Below, piece after piece: positions 35,587-47,416 of a stretch of 64,000 nt of DNA. The stretch spans positions 65,170,823-65,234,822 of the forward strand of contig CM022944.1 of assembly GCA_012931725.1 (NCBI GenBank), given 5' to 3'. Source of the stretch: Litsea cubeba (taxonomy: Eukaryota; Streptophyta; Magnoliopsida; Laurales; Lauraceae). The translations under genes were made by a program, and so were the position numbers. The number at the start of each line of letters is the position of its first letter. The stretch's first letter is position 1. The notes beneath the pieces were generated by a model. It searched no databases and was not told the DNA's origin. It saw only the letters and a list, made by a program, of their open reading frames with translations.

Positions 35587-36420
35587 CAGGGCTCAGGTTG
35601 TCCTCGCTCCCAAAACCAAGCTTGGGATCTCACGGCTTGCCGTGAGCTCCCAGAAAGCTCAATCCGGGGTTTTGTTTCTGTTCCAAAACATGGGATTTTC
35701 TCCCCTTCTCTAAATACACCTGATTCCACAATCAATATAGGGCCTATTCCTCTCCCAAAATACATATAGACATCCTCTTCAATTACAATTCATTCCATTC
35801 AATTTGCATATATTTCCAAATTGAGAACAATGTGCTCAAGGTATCTATCAATTGAATTAATCATGCTAGAATCAATCATTAGATATGCATATCACTGTAT
35901 CATAATGTGTATCCACTTGCCTTGGTATAAAAAGCCCCCAAAAGCCAAACCCTAGGTCAAAAATCCAATCTCTTGAAAACAACTATCCCACACTCAAAAC
36001 AACCTACGGAAATCAAAAGGAGTGAAGCTAGTGAGCTAGTCTATAACATTTCTAAACTCAAAATCCAAAAACCCTAGCTACTACAATCAAAAGGGCATAC
36101 CTGAGGTTGTAGATATGGAGAAACTCGGGGAAAAAGGGATGAGGAGGCTTGGTGGAACTTGATGAAGGTGATGGAGATGAAGAACGGAGCTTGGAGGCCT
36201 TGGTCTTCAACCAGTAGCAAGGAGTGAGGGAGAATATGGAAGAGAAACGGGGAGTGATCTGAGAAAAAAAAAGAAGGAAGCAAAATTTATTTGGGATAGG
36301 GTTTAAGGAATTTACAGTTTAGTCCTTGGGAACTTTGGGTTGGATTTTCGAGGGTTTTGAGGGGTCGTTCATAAATCTAAATAAAACCGAACAAGAAAGC
36401 TCACATCAAAGAACCCCACA

Positions 36421-36446
36421 CCCCCCCCCCCCCCCCCCCCCCCCCC
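36421..36446 (+). repeat. Poly-C run of 26
   Basis: Uninterrupted 26-C run after ACCCCACA, at the presumed edge of the minus-strand LTR-like unit. Confidence 0.95.
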
Positions 36447-37009
36447 AGCACTAAATATTCAGCACCCAGTTTTGGCCACTTGTCAGGAAGATGGCACAAG
36501 ACTACAACAGAAAACAGAGCATGCTAAATTTAGACTAATGATAATGAGAAATATTCTTAGAGTAATAAGGTGCTTAGTGAGCTCACGTGCATCCGCTTAT
36601 TTCAACATCTCATGTATCACATGGGAGCCATGCAAAAATGTGGACACCATAATTAAATTCTTTCTTAACTTGATTATTAATCTGTCTTTTCTGGTCTATT
36701 CTTTTCTATTTCTTGTGAATCTATCATACTATGAGAAAGAGAGAAATGACCTTTGACATTTTGCAAAGTATAATATAACTACAATAAAAAAAAGGAGAAA
36801 GAACCTTTTTTCAGACCGTGCACAACAGAGGAGAAAGAACCCTTGCATCACACTGTTGTAAATGGTATCATTCTTTCTTAAAGGATCAGACACTTCTTAG
36901 AGATAGCTAGCTATATAGAGGAGAAACAAAGTATCGTAGAATAAGATATAATGTTATTTTAAGGTCATTAACTCAGACAGGAAGGTGATGAAGATTGTCA
37001 CAGATAACG

Positions 37010-37400
37010 ATGATGATGATGAAACGTTCTTTGGCATTAATAGATGTCAATAAGGAGTTAGGATTAATGAAATGTAGCATTTTACTGTTGGAACTTAAAT
37101 GGAGACACTACATGTAAGGTAAAGAGGCAGATTTTTAATGTCTGGAAATTCATGGGCTTCCAAAAGAATGTCGATAGAAGTTAGTAAGGAGCTAGGATTT
37201 AGAAAACGTTGTATTGCGTTGTTCGAACTTTTAAATAGAAACATTACATGTAAGGAAGAGAGGCAGATTTTCAAAGTCCCGAAATTTTGGTGGGCTTCTA
37301 AAAGAATGTGAATAGAAGTTAATAAGGAGCTAGGATTTAGGAAACATAATATTTCATTGTTGAGCTTGGAAGCATTACATAAAGTAGAGAGGCATGAGAT
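37010..37400 (+). repeat. Degenerate tandem repeat, period about 135 bp
   Basis: GGAGTTAGGATTAATGAAA at 37054, GGAGCTAGGATTTAGAAAA at 37188 and GGAGCTAGGATTTAGGAAA at 37326 mark three units (spacings 134 and 138). Each unit has an AACATTACATGTAAGG-like and an AGAGGCAGATTTT-like phrase. Confidence 0.85.
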
Positions 37401-38967
37401 GTTTAGTAATGGTAGAGGTTTTATGAAGATGTTACATATAATTTTCATTCTGAGTCAAGATTCTTTGTTGGCGGGGCTCAAAGATTCTCTAAGCATCGCT
37501 ATAAATTCTTCAGTGGGGCTCACTAGTCACTATTGAAATCCAAACTGTTCAAAATACTTGGCGCACATCTTGTTCCATAATCAAGAGATTTCTACTCCAT
37601 TCAAAGTTATGTCCTTCGTTCGATTGGTAATGTCTACAACATATGATTGGAATGAAAAATCTGCTCCTCCTCAATAGACATGGTGGAACAATTGTCTTGA
37701 GTGGATGGGATGTCGAAGATGGGCCTCACTAATAGATTCATAGTGTTGGGCTTAGAGAATCTCTCCCGAAAATACATACCTTTTGTTTAATTGTTTGCAT
37801 TATGCACGTTATTAATCATATGTTCAATCTCATGGTGGGACCAACTCATATTGGAGTGAAATTGGGGACATATCCCATACGCTGGGAGGCCATTCATTTT
37901 TATTTGTTCGATTTTCAATAAGTGGGCTCCACTATGAAGTTCCTGAGTTCCACTCCACTCTAGGAACCTGAGTGTCTCAGAAGAAATGTAGTGTTGAGAA
38001 ATGATCCATTATTGTTTGATGCATACTCTTATAGGAGACAAATAGAGAGGACATTGTATTATACTATATTTCCCTTAAAAGGACACGTCTTACTCTCAGT
38101 AAAGCTTCCCTTGTTTTATAGCATAGTGGGCTTTTTGCTCCAATTTGTTCATGCAAGATTTGAATGTACTCTTTGTAATTTCACTACGTGTGTAGTGCAT
38201 TAACTAGTGAGCAAGTTGCAGGGTGAGTGTAGTGATCACCTAACTGTATTTGAGGTACTGATTTTCTCACTTTGTGGACTGATTTTGTTACCAATAAGTC
38301 AGAACAACCATTAATCTGTTTCAAAATTTAGGTACAGTTATCTCACAATCACAGTGATTTGAAAATGCAAGGATTCATGACCGTGTTTCTATTATTTTAG
38401 CTAGAAGTTGTAGAAACAGATGATAGAAGCAGTAGAACCTAGTATTCTACTCGCCGGACTGAACTTAAGCTGATGAGATCTATATAGAATTAAACTGGAG
38501 TTGGCTTGATTTGTTTCTTACATCTATTTGTCGTGAATATGATTAGTAACACTAAGGACTCAAATTGCCAGCCAAATTCCATTTGTGCAAATTTGGTACT
38601 GACAACGATGCTTTCTTCATGATGTTTATGCAATTTCCTTTGCCTCTGTTTCTTTCTCGCTATAAACTATTATGAATCTAGTAACTGGTCTATTATCTTG
38701 GATGGTCACATGTATAGCCAATGCATCCAAACTCCAAATGAGTTGTGTCCAAGAATTGTTATTTAAATTCACATTACTTCATTGACAAGGTCCTAACAAA
38801 AGAAGGCCAATTGGCACACTTCATTTGCACTCGAATGGGTTCAATGTGCGAATGAGTCGCATAATATCATTTCCATGGTACGATTTTTTGTTTGATCCTT
38901 TTGAACTGGTGATTTTCTTTCACTGTTTGTTTTATGTTCTAACACTAGCATTCTAATGTTGGCAAAG

Positions 38968-40087
38968 GTATGTAGCTGTTGGCAACGAACCTTTCTTGGC
39001 CACCTATAATGGAAGCTTCCTCGGAACAACTTTTCCAGCTCTTCAAAACATCCAAGGAGCCCTTATAAAAGCTGGCCTAAGCAGCCAGGTGAAGGTCACT
39101 GTCCCCCTCAATGCTGACGTCTATGAGTCCTCGACTAGCCTCCCATCGGGTGGTGACTTCCGTGCAGACATTCATGACCTGATGATTGCCATTGTCAAAT
39201 TCCTGAGTGACAATGCTGCCCCCTTCACTGTTAACATCTATCCCTTCATAAGCCTCTATCTAAATGCTGACTTTCCTGTTGACTATGCTTTCTTCGATGG
39301 CACGTCATCACCAGTAAATGATGGTGGGACCACATACAGTAACATGTTCGATGCGAACCTCGACACCTTGATATGGTCCCTACAGAAAAATGGTTATGGA
39401 AACCTACCCATAATCGTTGGTGAGGTTGGCTGGCCCACGGATGGAGACAAGAACGCAAATCTAAATTATGCACAGCGATTCAACCAAGGTTTCATGACGC
39501 ACATCTCAACTGGGAAGGGCACGCCGATGAGAACTGGACCTATTGATGCCTATCTATTTAGCTTGTTCGATGAGGATGCAAAGAGCATTGCACCGGGGAA
39601 TTTCGAACGGCATTGGGGCGTATTTACCTATGATGGTCAGCCTAAGTATCAGCTCAATCTTGGGACTACGAATTCCGGGGCTTTAGTTGCGGCGAGGAAT
39701 GTTAAGTATCTGAGCAAACAGTGGTGTGTGCTGAAACCATCTGCTAACATTGATGACCCGCAAGTGGCACTTAGTGTAAGCTATGCATGTGCAAACGCTG
39801 ATTGCACTAGCCTTGGGTATGGGACTTCGTGTGCAAACTTGGACGCACGAGGAAACATCTCATATGCATTTAACAGTTATTATCAAATGCACAATCAGTT
39901 GGACAGCGCCTGCAAATTTCCACACCTTTCACAAGTAACCAAGACAGACCCAAGCTCTGGAACTTGTACGTTTGGTGTCATGATCGAGCCAACATATTCT
40001 GGAGTTTCCCCAAGAATTAGTAATTTAAAGAAACATGCTTTTAGTTCCATTGTGAGTGTGCTCCTCTGTTTCCTAACATTTCTGTGA
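38968..40087 (+). CDS. Glucan endo-1,3-beta-glucosidase (GH17 + X8), exon 2
   Basis: The acceptor is GGCAAAG at 38961-38967; coding resumes at 38968 and stops at TGA 40085-40087. The joined protein is 483 residues, about the size of the Arabidopsis glucanase-5-like group. The exon starts with YVAVGNEPF, which holds the acid/base Glu118. The nucleophile Glu263 lies in IVGEVGWPT. Residues about 361-450 form an X8/CBM43 domain with six cysteines (WCVL, YAC, ADC, SCA, SACK, GTC). Residues about 468-483 are a hydrophobic tail (SIVSVLLCFLTFL), fitting a GPI anchor. No stop or frameshift breaks either exon, so the gene looks functional. The cell-wall or plasmodesmal role is inferred from the family. 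Confidence 0.94.
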
Positions 40088-41226
40088 ATGTGTTGTGCTT
40101 TTAATATTTCTTTTTGAGATTCTCTTTGGCTTTTATAATTACTGATTACCCTGGAGTTTTGACTCCATTGACATGGAAGGAAATGTAGGTAGCGAACTAT
40201 ATTGGGATTATTTCCAGAAAACTACTAACAAGTTTTGAACATTCTCATTGAAATTTGTAAAAACTGAGTGATGCTTTTTCTTTCTTGTTCTTTCTTTCCA
40301 CTTGTCTGAATGTTTACAATCTCTGTTACCTATCTCACCAGTTTAAGGGTTGTACTAGCTGGAAGGTGAAACATTTACAAGTGACTTGGGTCTCAAAGGC
40401 CTTGTGACTTGGGACATCTGGACTGGGAGAAATGAAGTGAAAAGGCAGAGCGGAAAACTTCTCTTAATCAACAAAGGTGTGTTGTGGTTCAGCATTTTCT
40501 CTTTCTTTTGCTGAGGTGTTGTGGTTCAGCATTTCGTCTTTGATAGTGGGAAAAGGGGAGCTTAATTTCCTTCCATTTGAGGTAAATTGACTCCCAATTA
40601 CCTCTTCAAAAGGGGAGAGATGTTTTGTTTCTCTAAATGCTCAACTGGAAATGCAAGCAAGGCTGTGTATCCGGCTATTTCCATTTCTATGGGAATGTGC
40701 CTTATTTCAAGTAATAAAAGTAGGGTCTGGATACCTGTTTCCTTAAAAAGCCTGTTTATTTGCATGGATTTGAATTTCTAGGAATTCTAAGAAATATATT
40801 ATCAAAATGGCCAAAATTTAAGAAACAAATGTGAAGGTGTCTACAAATGACCATGTAATATTCTCCTCTTTGGTGGAAAATGAAAACCCAGTCATCAAAT
40901 CAAATTTTTAATCAGGCTACATCTGCATTTCAATCTTATATCCTTAAACGTTTCACTCTTTAAGATTCTTTCCTCAAACCCATTTTCACTTTGAATTTCT
41001 AGGAGTACAGTTCCATGCAAACAAGCAGTCACTAGTAAAATCTCAAGTGGAGGAAATGAACCTTTTCAACTCTACTTTTTGTAAGAAATAGTACCCTATT
41101 TTGAGAAAGTTGAAAAACTAAATTTTGTTACAAGTTCTAATGGTAATTTTTGTGGCATTTGTTCTATCCATTGCTCGAGAGAGCCTCCGGAGGGTCAACC
41201 ATACCAGCGGATGTGGCCCATGTGGA
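40088..41226 (+). other. 3' flank of the glucanase gene
   Basis: There is no credible ORF. A 22-bp phrase, GTGTTGTGGTTCAGCATTT followed by CTC/CGT, is duplicated near 40481 and 40516. The polyadenylation site was not identified. Confidence 0.5.
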
Positions 41227-41366
41227 TAGGGGCGGACCCAAGTCATTGCACCTGCATAATTCAAAAAACTCATTTAATAGAATATTAGAAATTCTATTTT
41301 CTTATTAATCTTCTTCATTTGATCATTGCCGGCACCATTCAAATAAAAATCTTAGGTCCGCCACTA
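41227..41366. mobile_element. hAT-type MITE, 140 bp
   Basis: The ends are inverted: TAGGGGCGGACCCAAG on the left and the complement of TAGTGGCGGACCTAAG on the right. The flanking 8-mers CATGTGGA (41219-41226) and CGTGTGGA (41367-41374) differ by one base. TIR sequence, 8-bp duplication and short non-coding body are all typical of hAT MITEs. Confidence 0.85.
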
Positions 41367-42717
41367 CGTGTGGACAGTGGTGACTCCGAGGGCCAGTCTC
41401 ACGTGGATGTGGACTATCTCCAGTGCTGAAGCATAATCAATATTTGGTTCTCTTTTCTATCCTGTTGAGAACAACTTCATGTTTGGAACATCTTCTACTT
41501 CGATCCTTGTGTCTCTTATAGAGAACTCACTTTATGCTAGAACACATGCCTACTTCGATCCCTTCTTTTTCCCCTTTTTTAACATTGAGAACCTACTTGT
41601 TTGGAACATCACTTTTTCCGAAGCTTCTTTTCATCTTCTCTCAAGAACCCACTTCAAGTTGAGACTTACTGTAACATCCTATCCCTTAATTTTCTACTAA
41701 TTATAATTAATTGCTTGATTAGTTAATAAGCGTGTTTAGAGTCTTAGCGAGTAGGGTTTGACGTGCGGATCACGCGTGCGAAGTCTCGTGTGAGTCTGAG
41801 TTCGTTTGGGTACAGTAGGGGGGTAGTTTGCAATTTCGGAAAGTTTTTTGGGGTTTATATGAGATATGAGTTTTGTGAGTTTGGGTGCATCAGTTAGGTC
41901 TTGGCATTTCACGAACATTAGTCTTCTGTCGCGTTTCGATCTGACACGTTGAAGAGGCCCAAAGATCATCGTTAGAGAATCGAAGGACTAAACTCAAATT
42001 AGCCATTTGTCTAACCTAATATAAGCTCCCTCATCCATCTCTTATTCTCTCTCTCATTTCACTATTCCTTCTCCAAAAAACCTCAGCCCCTTCACTGCCC
42101 TCACTTCCATTTCCGGCCACCGGAGCTCTGACATTGCTGGCGAAGCTTTACTTCATCTTCCCCAAGCTTCCAAGAGCCCAACCATCCACTTTTCTAAGCT
42201 TTTCATCCACTAACCTTGGCTAGGTAAGCTCCTAAAGCTTGTAAGCTTAGTGAATCTTCTTCCTTTGGCTTAGAAATGGATTAGAGAAGCTCATCCCCTC
42301 CCTTTGCATTCATTTTGTAGAGAGGTTCTGGGTTTGGAAGCCACTTGTGCAAGTTTGAGCTTTGAGAGGATTTTTCCCCTAAATTCCTTCTTTGATTTTT
42401 GGTTTAAGCTCTTCATCAATGCAAGCAGATATTTATATATATGTTTGGATATGTTTGTCTCTCCTTTGATTTGATGATTGGCGATGACTTAGATGACCAC
42501 ATGCTCATTGATACTTTAGATGTTTGAAAACATGATAATATGAATTGAATGGTTTGAATGGGATGGATGTTGGTTTGAATGGACTTGATAAGAGGGGGTA
42601 TGGATGTATGTGGAGAGGCCATGCCCTATTCTCTTTGTTTGTAGGTGTGAATGAAGGAGGGGAGTGATCTCCCCATTTCTGAACCAATCTCAGAATTTGC
42701 TTCAGAATTATGGGAGC

Positions 42718-42970
42718 AGTCGGTTAACCGAACTTGGGTATTGATTAACTGAACTGCAGTTCGGTGACCCTTGGCGACCTGTCGGTTCCAACTCCAAATT
42801 GATGCATTTTTTTATGAAGGAGCTGGGCAATCGGTCACCTTGTCGGTCAACCCTTCGGTTGACCGAACTGCAACTCGGCGACCTGTCAGTCCCATTTCCA
42901 GAGAGCATGGTTTCTGGATGAGTTGTGCAGTCGGTCACTATGTCGGTCAACCTTCTGTTAATCGACCCTA
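42718..42970 (+). repeat. Palindrome cluster, CGGTTRACCG type
   Basis: Repeated CGGTTAACCG and CGGTTGACCG cores, with GGTCAAC/GTTGACC half-sites and TGTCGGT/ACCGAC words between them. GGGGAGTGATCTCCCC, another inverted repeat, lies just upstream at about 42659. Shares TCCCATTTCCAGAGAGC with the cluster at 1020-1345. Confidence 0.75.
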
Positions 42971-45261
42971 ATGTTTATCTTGACCGAATTTCCCCTTTTT
43001 GAAAGGGATTGTCCCTTGGTCTATGGACCTAGGTGGAACCTTGATTATCCGTTTTCGACTCATGTGACTATGTGCGAGGAATGTTTTGAGCGGATGATTT
43101 CTCTTAGTTATCTCGGTTTTCTCGGGTTTCAACTTATCTCAATCTTGAATGGTGTGGGACAATGGGATACCCTCCTTTATATCTATGGATGAAGATAACT
43201 CATTTGGATATCGCGAACCTTATTCCTTTCGTTGACTGAGTAGGATTGTATGAGACTTCAGGAATAACAATTGACTTAGGATTGGATTGTTTATCGCTTC
43301 TGATTCTGAATTATATCATTTGGTACTCTCTACATGAAATGTTCATGTTCATTAGCTTCGTTTGCTTTGTTTTGTTTGGGATCACATGAAGAACTTAGAT
43401 GATGAACTTAAGATCTTTTTTGATGTTTCGTTTATTTTGAAGTTGATGAAAGTGTTGAGGCTAGGCGGCTTGATTGTAACGCTTGTTGAAAACTCCTTAG
43501 ATATGATGATGATGTTTAATAGAAGTTTGATGGTTTTGGTTTTGATTTGATGATGGAAATGTAGTTTCTCTATTGTTTGATGAATCTTGTTCGAGCAAAA
43601 AAGCGTAGCCCCTCACTAAGGTTTGTTTAGGATTCTTTGTGTCAGGCACCACTTAGTTGTTAACGCCCAACACATTTGGGGCACAATCTGTGTGAGGACT
43701 TTGGAATGAACATCTGCGTAGTACGACCTTTTGCATTTTAGATGGATGTACACTATCAGATACCCGTTTTGAAGAAGTATGATATTTTATTTTGTTTTGT
43801 TTTGAAGGGTATCATTTGATTACTTGCCAGGATTTTATCCCGTGCCTATTGCTTACTCTACCACAACTCTCATATTGAGTCGGGAGGGATGTAAGACCCC
43901 GACCCCAGAGACCATGATTAGCGTTAATTAAGCTTTATTTTAGTTCTAAGTGTGTTTAGTGGATTTTGGTTAAGTTTGAGATTAGAATAGCTTTTATATA
44001 GCTCTGGGGAATTTTGAGAGCCTTCTTGATTAGTGGGATCCTTTGGGGGTTCTTGTCATGATTTTCGCGTGATCATGGGGAATTACTCGCGATTTGGAAA
44101 ATTGGTGTTTTAATCACATTTGACTCATCTCGTTAATCCCTACAACTTTCATGTTGACTCCATTCTCGTTCGAGACCCCGAAACCCGACTTTTATCAATT
44201 TGAGGGCAAAACAGTCTTTTCATACCAAAATCTGGACACTATTTTCTATGTCACCAAAACCCGCGAAACATATACCTTTTGGAAACTAGAAATTTCAACG
44301 ATCAACTTTCCCTTCTTCGTTGAACTCATCTGAGGTCCCGAAAGCCTTGTTTTTAGCCCATCAACCTTTTTAAGTTGTGGGCCCCACCTTTAGTTGCTAT
44401 ATAAGTGGAGTCTCTCCTTCATTCCTCTTTCTTGCTCATTTCATTGTAGAAGAGGAAGTCCCATCCACCTAGGGTTTTCCCCTTTCCCTTCCCCTTCTTG
44501 CTTTCTTCATCTCCCATCCACACCATTCCTTGTTCAATGAAGAAATGGACATCATCGCCTTCTTCCTCTCCTCGAGAGCTTCACCTTGACACCATTGGAG
44601 GAGAAAACCAAGCTTTCTTGGAGCTTCCATTGAGCTAATGTTGTCATTTGAAGAACTTCCATGTAAGAGATCTTTCTAATCTCCTAAATCTATGTTTGTT
44701 TAGCCTTAGAAATGCTTCATCTTTGTTCTTGCAAGCCCTATCTTCCTATTGCTTGGTTTTGTCATTCTAAGGTTTCTAAATGGTGGATTTGGGTTTTTTT
44801 TTTTTGTTTAGATTGGTGATTATTGGCTTCGAGTGTGATTAGAGCTTGGATTTGCTTAAAATTGGACCTAAGGCAAGTGGATGAAATGATCTCTTGATGT
44901 ATTTCATGTTTTTACATATACTTGGTTTTCTTTAATGACTTTTGATTTGCTTAAACCTTGTTTCATGCTATATCTTCTATTGGATTTGAAATGCACTTAT
45001 TAAAGTATCTTTCTAGCTTATTACTCTCTTGAAAATGTCACATTGATTGTGTCAAGTTTTAATTTGTTATATGTGGATTTCTATGGGTTTATTATGATGA
45101 AATGAGATGGATTGGAGGGAGTGATTGTGGAATGAATGATGTGGATTAAATGGGGTTTTGAAGAGGTTTTGGAATCCTCAAATGAATGATGGAAAGATGC
45201 TCAAAGTTGTATGAAAGGAGAAGAAGGAAAAAGGCCCGAACTACACTGAAATACTAGTTTT

Positions 45262-45475
45262 CTGGACAGTTCCCTCAAGCGACCATGACACATTGCTCGA
45301 GCGAACCCCTTACAGAAGCTCGTTGGCTCGAGCCAACGTTTTGATCGCTCGAAACACCTGATCTGGGCAGGTCCGCTCGAACGAACCTTAATTCATTCGA
45401 GCGAACCCCAGACAGAGAGAGTTCGCTTGAGCGCACCTTTCAGTCCGCTCGAGCCAACTGTCTGTCGGGCCTGGG
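45262..45475 (+). repeat. Palindrome cluster, CTCGAG type (unit A)
   Basis: GCTCGAGC-like cores and variants (TTGGCTCGAGCCAA, GCTCGAACGAAC, ATTCGAGCGAAC, GCTTGAGCGC, CGCTCGAGCC), spaced 15-35 bp. The cluster lies about 870 bp downstream of the unit's TATA box. Confidence 0.8.
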
Positions 45476-46396
45476 TCAATGTAGGGAGGTCTAAAATGTC
45501 ATCCTAATGCTTGTGGAGGTATTGTTTGGAGCCCCAATGCAATAGAATTGTTGAGGAAGAAATCCCATCACTGAGTCTCGTTAAGGGTTTTTGGACTTGT
45601 TAATGTGCATAGGGACCCGGAATGTCCTTACTTCTCATAGAGTGCCAAATTTATATCAAATCCGACATATGGTACCCTATTCACACTGATTTAAATCTTG
45701 GACCCTCAACGCTTGGCCCGGAAATTTATAGAATTCCATTATACTTGATTTTTACTCGGATTTCACTTGTGCACTTCAAGCTTCGTATTATATGACTAGA
45801 GTCATGCCCCGGAATATACTGAAATCATGTTTTTAGCATTTTGCTAGCCCGTATATGCCTGACCCGATGCGATGTGTTATTGTGTCTATGGGCACCCTGT
45901 CCCGCTTTATATGTACTTGTCCTGATTTCTTACATGTGACCTATGTGTCAGCACCACTAAGCTTGGATGACCTTATCGGTTGGATCCACCGATTTGGAGA
46001 CCCCCCTCCTGTCCTGCCAGCTGCAGCCTGGATCCTGTCCTGTCCCGATACCTGGTTCGCTAGCGCTGGTCCCGTCCATCTATATATGTCTCCATGATTA
46101 TCGTTGACTCCCCTCACCTTGTGTGACTGAGGTGAACGCCCAGATATTGCTCTCATCACTTTAGTGAGAGAGGATTTAGTTTTGTGTGGTTGCCATCTTG
46201 GTAGTTCCTGATTTATTGGTACCTTACATATTTTATATATTGCTCATCTCTTTTCTAATAAATGATGCATTCCTTTTTGAAATTCATTGTTTACATAAGT
46301 TTTATTGTTTTCCAAGGTATCATTGTTTTACTTTATTGCTATATCTTTTCACCCACCTGCCAGACAGTCGTGTCTGACCCATTATTTGGTACTCAG

Positions 46397-46488
46397 GTCC
46401 AGACCCCGTTGCCTTTGAGGAGGAGCCAGAGGAGGCGGTTGGTAAACTGCAACGTATAGTTGAATGACAAGCCGACGATGTCATGTAG
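46397..46488 (+). other. Candidate 92-nt terminal exon in unit A
   Basis: After the candidate acceptor, the 92 nt to a TAG at 46486-46488 read, in phase 1, as an acidic peptide with EEEPEEAVG; one internal stop is present. The same 92-nt block with the same terminal stop occurs in unit C (54603-54694, minus) with no internal stop. I do not know its function, and it may not be translated. Confidence 0.35.
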
Positions 46489-47416
46489 ACATCCGGTCAT
46501 GCTTAGAGATGCGACACATTTTGGGGTTTTTGATTAACATCTTTTGGGGTTATTCTTTTGTATGTATTGGCCTTTGTTGGCCATTATTTTTGGGGCAATT
46601 ATTTTATTGATCTTTTGTAAAAACTCTAACTCGATATTTTTAGGAAAATGCTAATGATCATTGCTCACTTTGATACTATGTAATTGGTACTTGTGCAACT
46701 AGTCTTGTTTTAGGGAATGAATTAGTATATTCATGATTTTCTACATGCTTCCGCATCCCGATTGAACATGTATATGAAATGTCTTGTTCGAAAAATCCTC
46801 ACCGCGGAACCCTGTGGGAAATCATGTGCATGGACAAAATATTCTTCTTGAATCCGTGTACGTATCGGCCAGTCGACCATTGTGTTTCACATGGCTCCAT
46901 CACTTTGGCATGGCATCATCGCCATCATCATTAACCATCGTCCCAATCCCGTATTAGGCTTTTGACCCGGTTCGGGGTCGCGACAAGGGACGTGTGGAAC
47001 TATCCCGTGGTGATTAGTATATGTGGACTGCCTATTTGTTAGATGTTTTGTTAGTTTGTTTATGATTCAAATGCTATGCATTTCGTATGATTAGCGTCAG
47101 ACCCCGACCCAGATTTAGTATAACTAATTATTATTTTAGACGTGATTAGTCTCTAAGTGGGATGAGAGGGCGATTAGCTTAGTTCTTAGTTAGATTAGAC
47201 TTTCAAATAGCTTCGAAAATTTTTGAGAGCCATCGAACTTAGTTAGACGTGGGCCGGGGCGCCCGTGTGACGCGTGCTATTTGGGGGAATTTATTCTTGG
47301 TTTCAAGAAATTTCAATTTTTACTCATTTTAATTCATTTTATTGATCTTATCAACTTTCATGTTTCGTCCATTTGAATTTGAAACTTAGAAATCGCTTTT
47401 TTTCGAGAAAAATGGC

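Larger units (their letters stand above)
31356..36420 (-). mobile_element. LTR-like 3-kb-family unit, minus orientation, carrying two insertions
   Basis: The left end TGTCAAGCCCCC resembles the ends of the other family members (TGTCACACCCC at 47417, TGTCGCGACCCC at 54128). Its interior matches the unit at 41670-47094 in reverse complement: compare GTGTTGGATGTTAACAACTGAGTGG near 32310 with CCACTTAGTTGTTAACGCCC near 43648. The parts are 31356-32650 and 35587-36420; between them lie a 5S-like segment and a large inverted repeat. The right boundary, at a CCCCACA before a C-run, is a guess, and no target duplication was found. Confidence 0.5.
6359..38967 (+). other. 32.6-kb intron of the glucanase gene
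   Basis: A single GT-AG intron of 32,609 bp (GTGAGAG donor, GGCAAAG acceptor) interrupts codon 111. It holds at least a dozen transposon insertions on both strands, listed separately. Stretches without recognisable features are 6359-8379, 30505-31355, 36447-37009 and 37400-38967. Joining the exons restores the GH17 catalytic strand exactly, which argues that they belong to one gene and not to two fragments. Confidence 0.85.
43890..46985 (+). mobile_element. LTR-like unit A, 3,096 bp, perfect AGGGA duplication
   Basis: Left end TGTAAGACCCCGACCCC; right end GGTTCGGGGTCGCGACA, so the termini are imperfect inverted repeats (TGTNNNGACCCCGA). AGGGA flanks both sides (43885-43889 and 46986-46990). 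A TATATAAG box at 44398-44405 precedes a pyrimidine-rich leader and a candidate donor near 44663 (CCATGTAAGAG). A palindrome cluster, a hairpin word (CAGACAGTCGTGTCTG, 46361-46376) and a candidate acceptor (ACTCAG, 46391-46396) follow. Length, TG...CA ends and 5-bp duplication suggest a solo LTR of a large-LTR gypsy (Tekay/Del-like) element; that lineage call is inference. Confidence 0.85.
41670..47094 (+). mobile_element. LTR-like unit E of the 3-kb family, interrupted by unit A
   Basis: Starts TGTAACATCC at 41670. A TATA-like ATATAAG lies near 42018, followed by a pyrimidine-rich leader and a candidate donor CTAGGTAAGCTCC near 42222. The palindrome cluster (42718-42970) comes next, then the stretch shared in reverse with 31356-36420. 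Unit A (43890-46985) splits it. Its own right end is lost where unit D begins at 47095. No ORF of recognisable function. I read it as a solo LTR or a non-autonomous large-LTR gypsy derivative. Confidence 0.6.

Noticed and set aside
34251..35765. Several 60-107 codon ORFs
   Set aside because: They fall in the right arm of the large inverted repeat or just beyond it, lack family motifs, and are not preserved in the left arm.
45855..46459. Protein-coding gene in unit A from ORFs of 60-80 codons
   Set aside because: Homologous stretches in units B and C do not keep the same frames; only the 92-nt block is preserved, and it is reported as a tentative feature.
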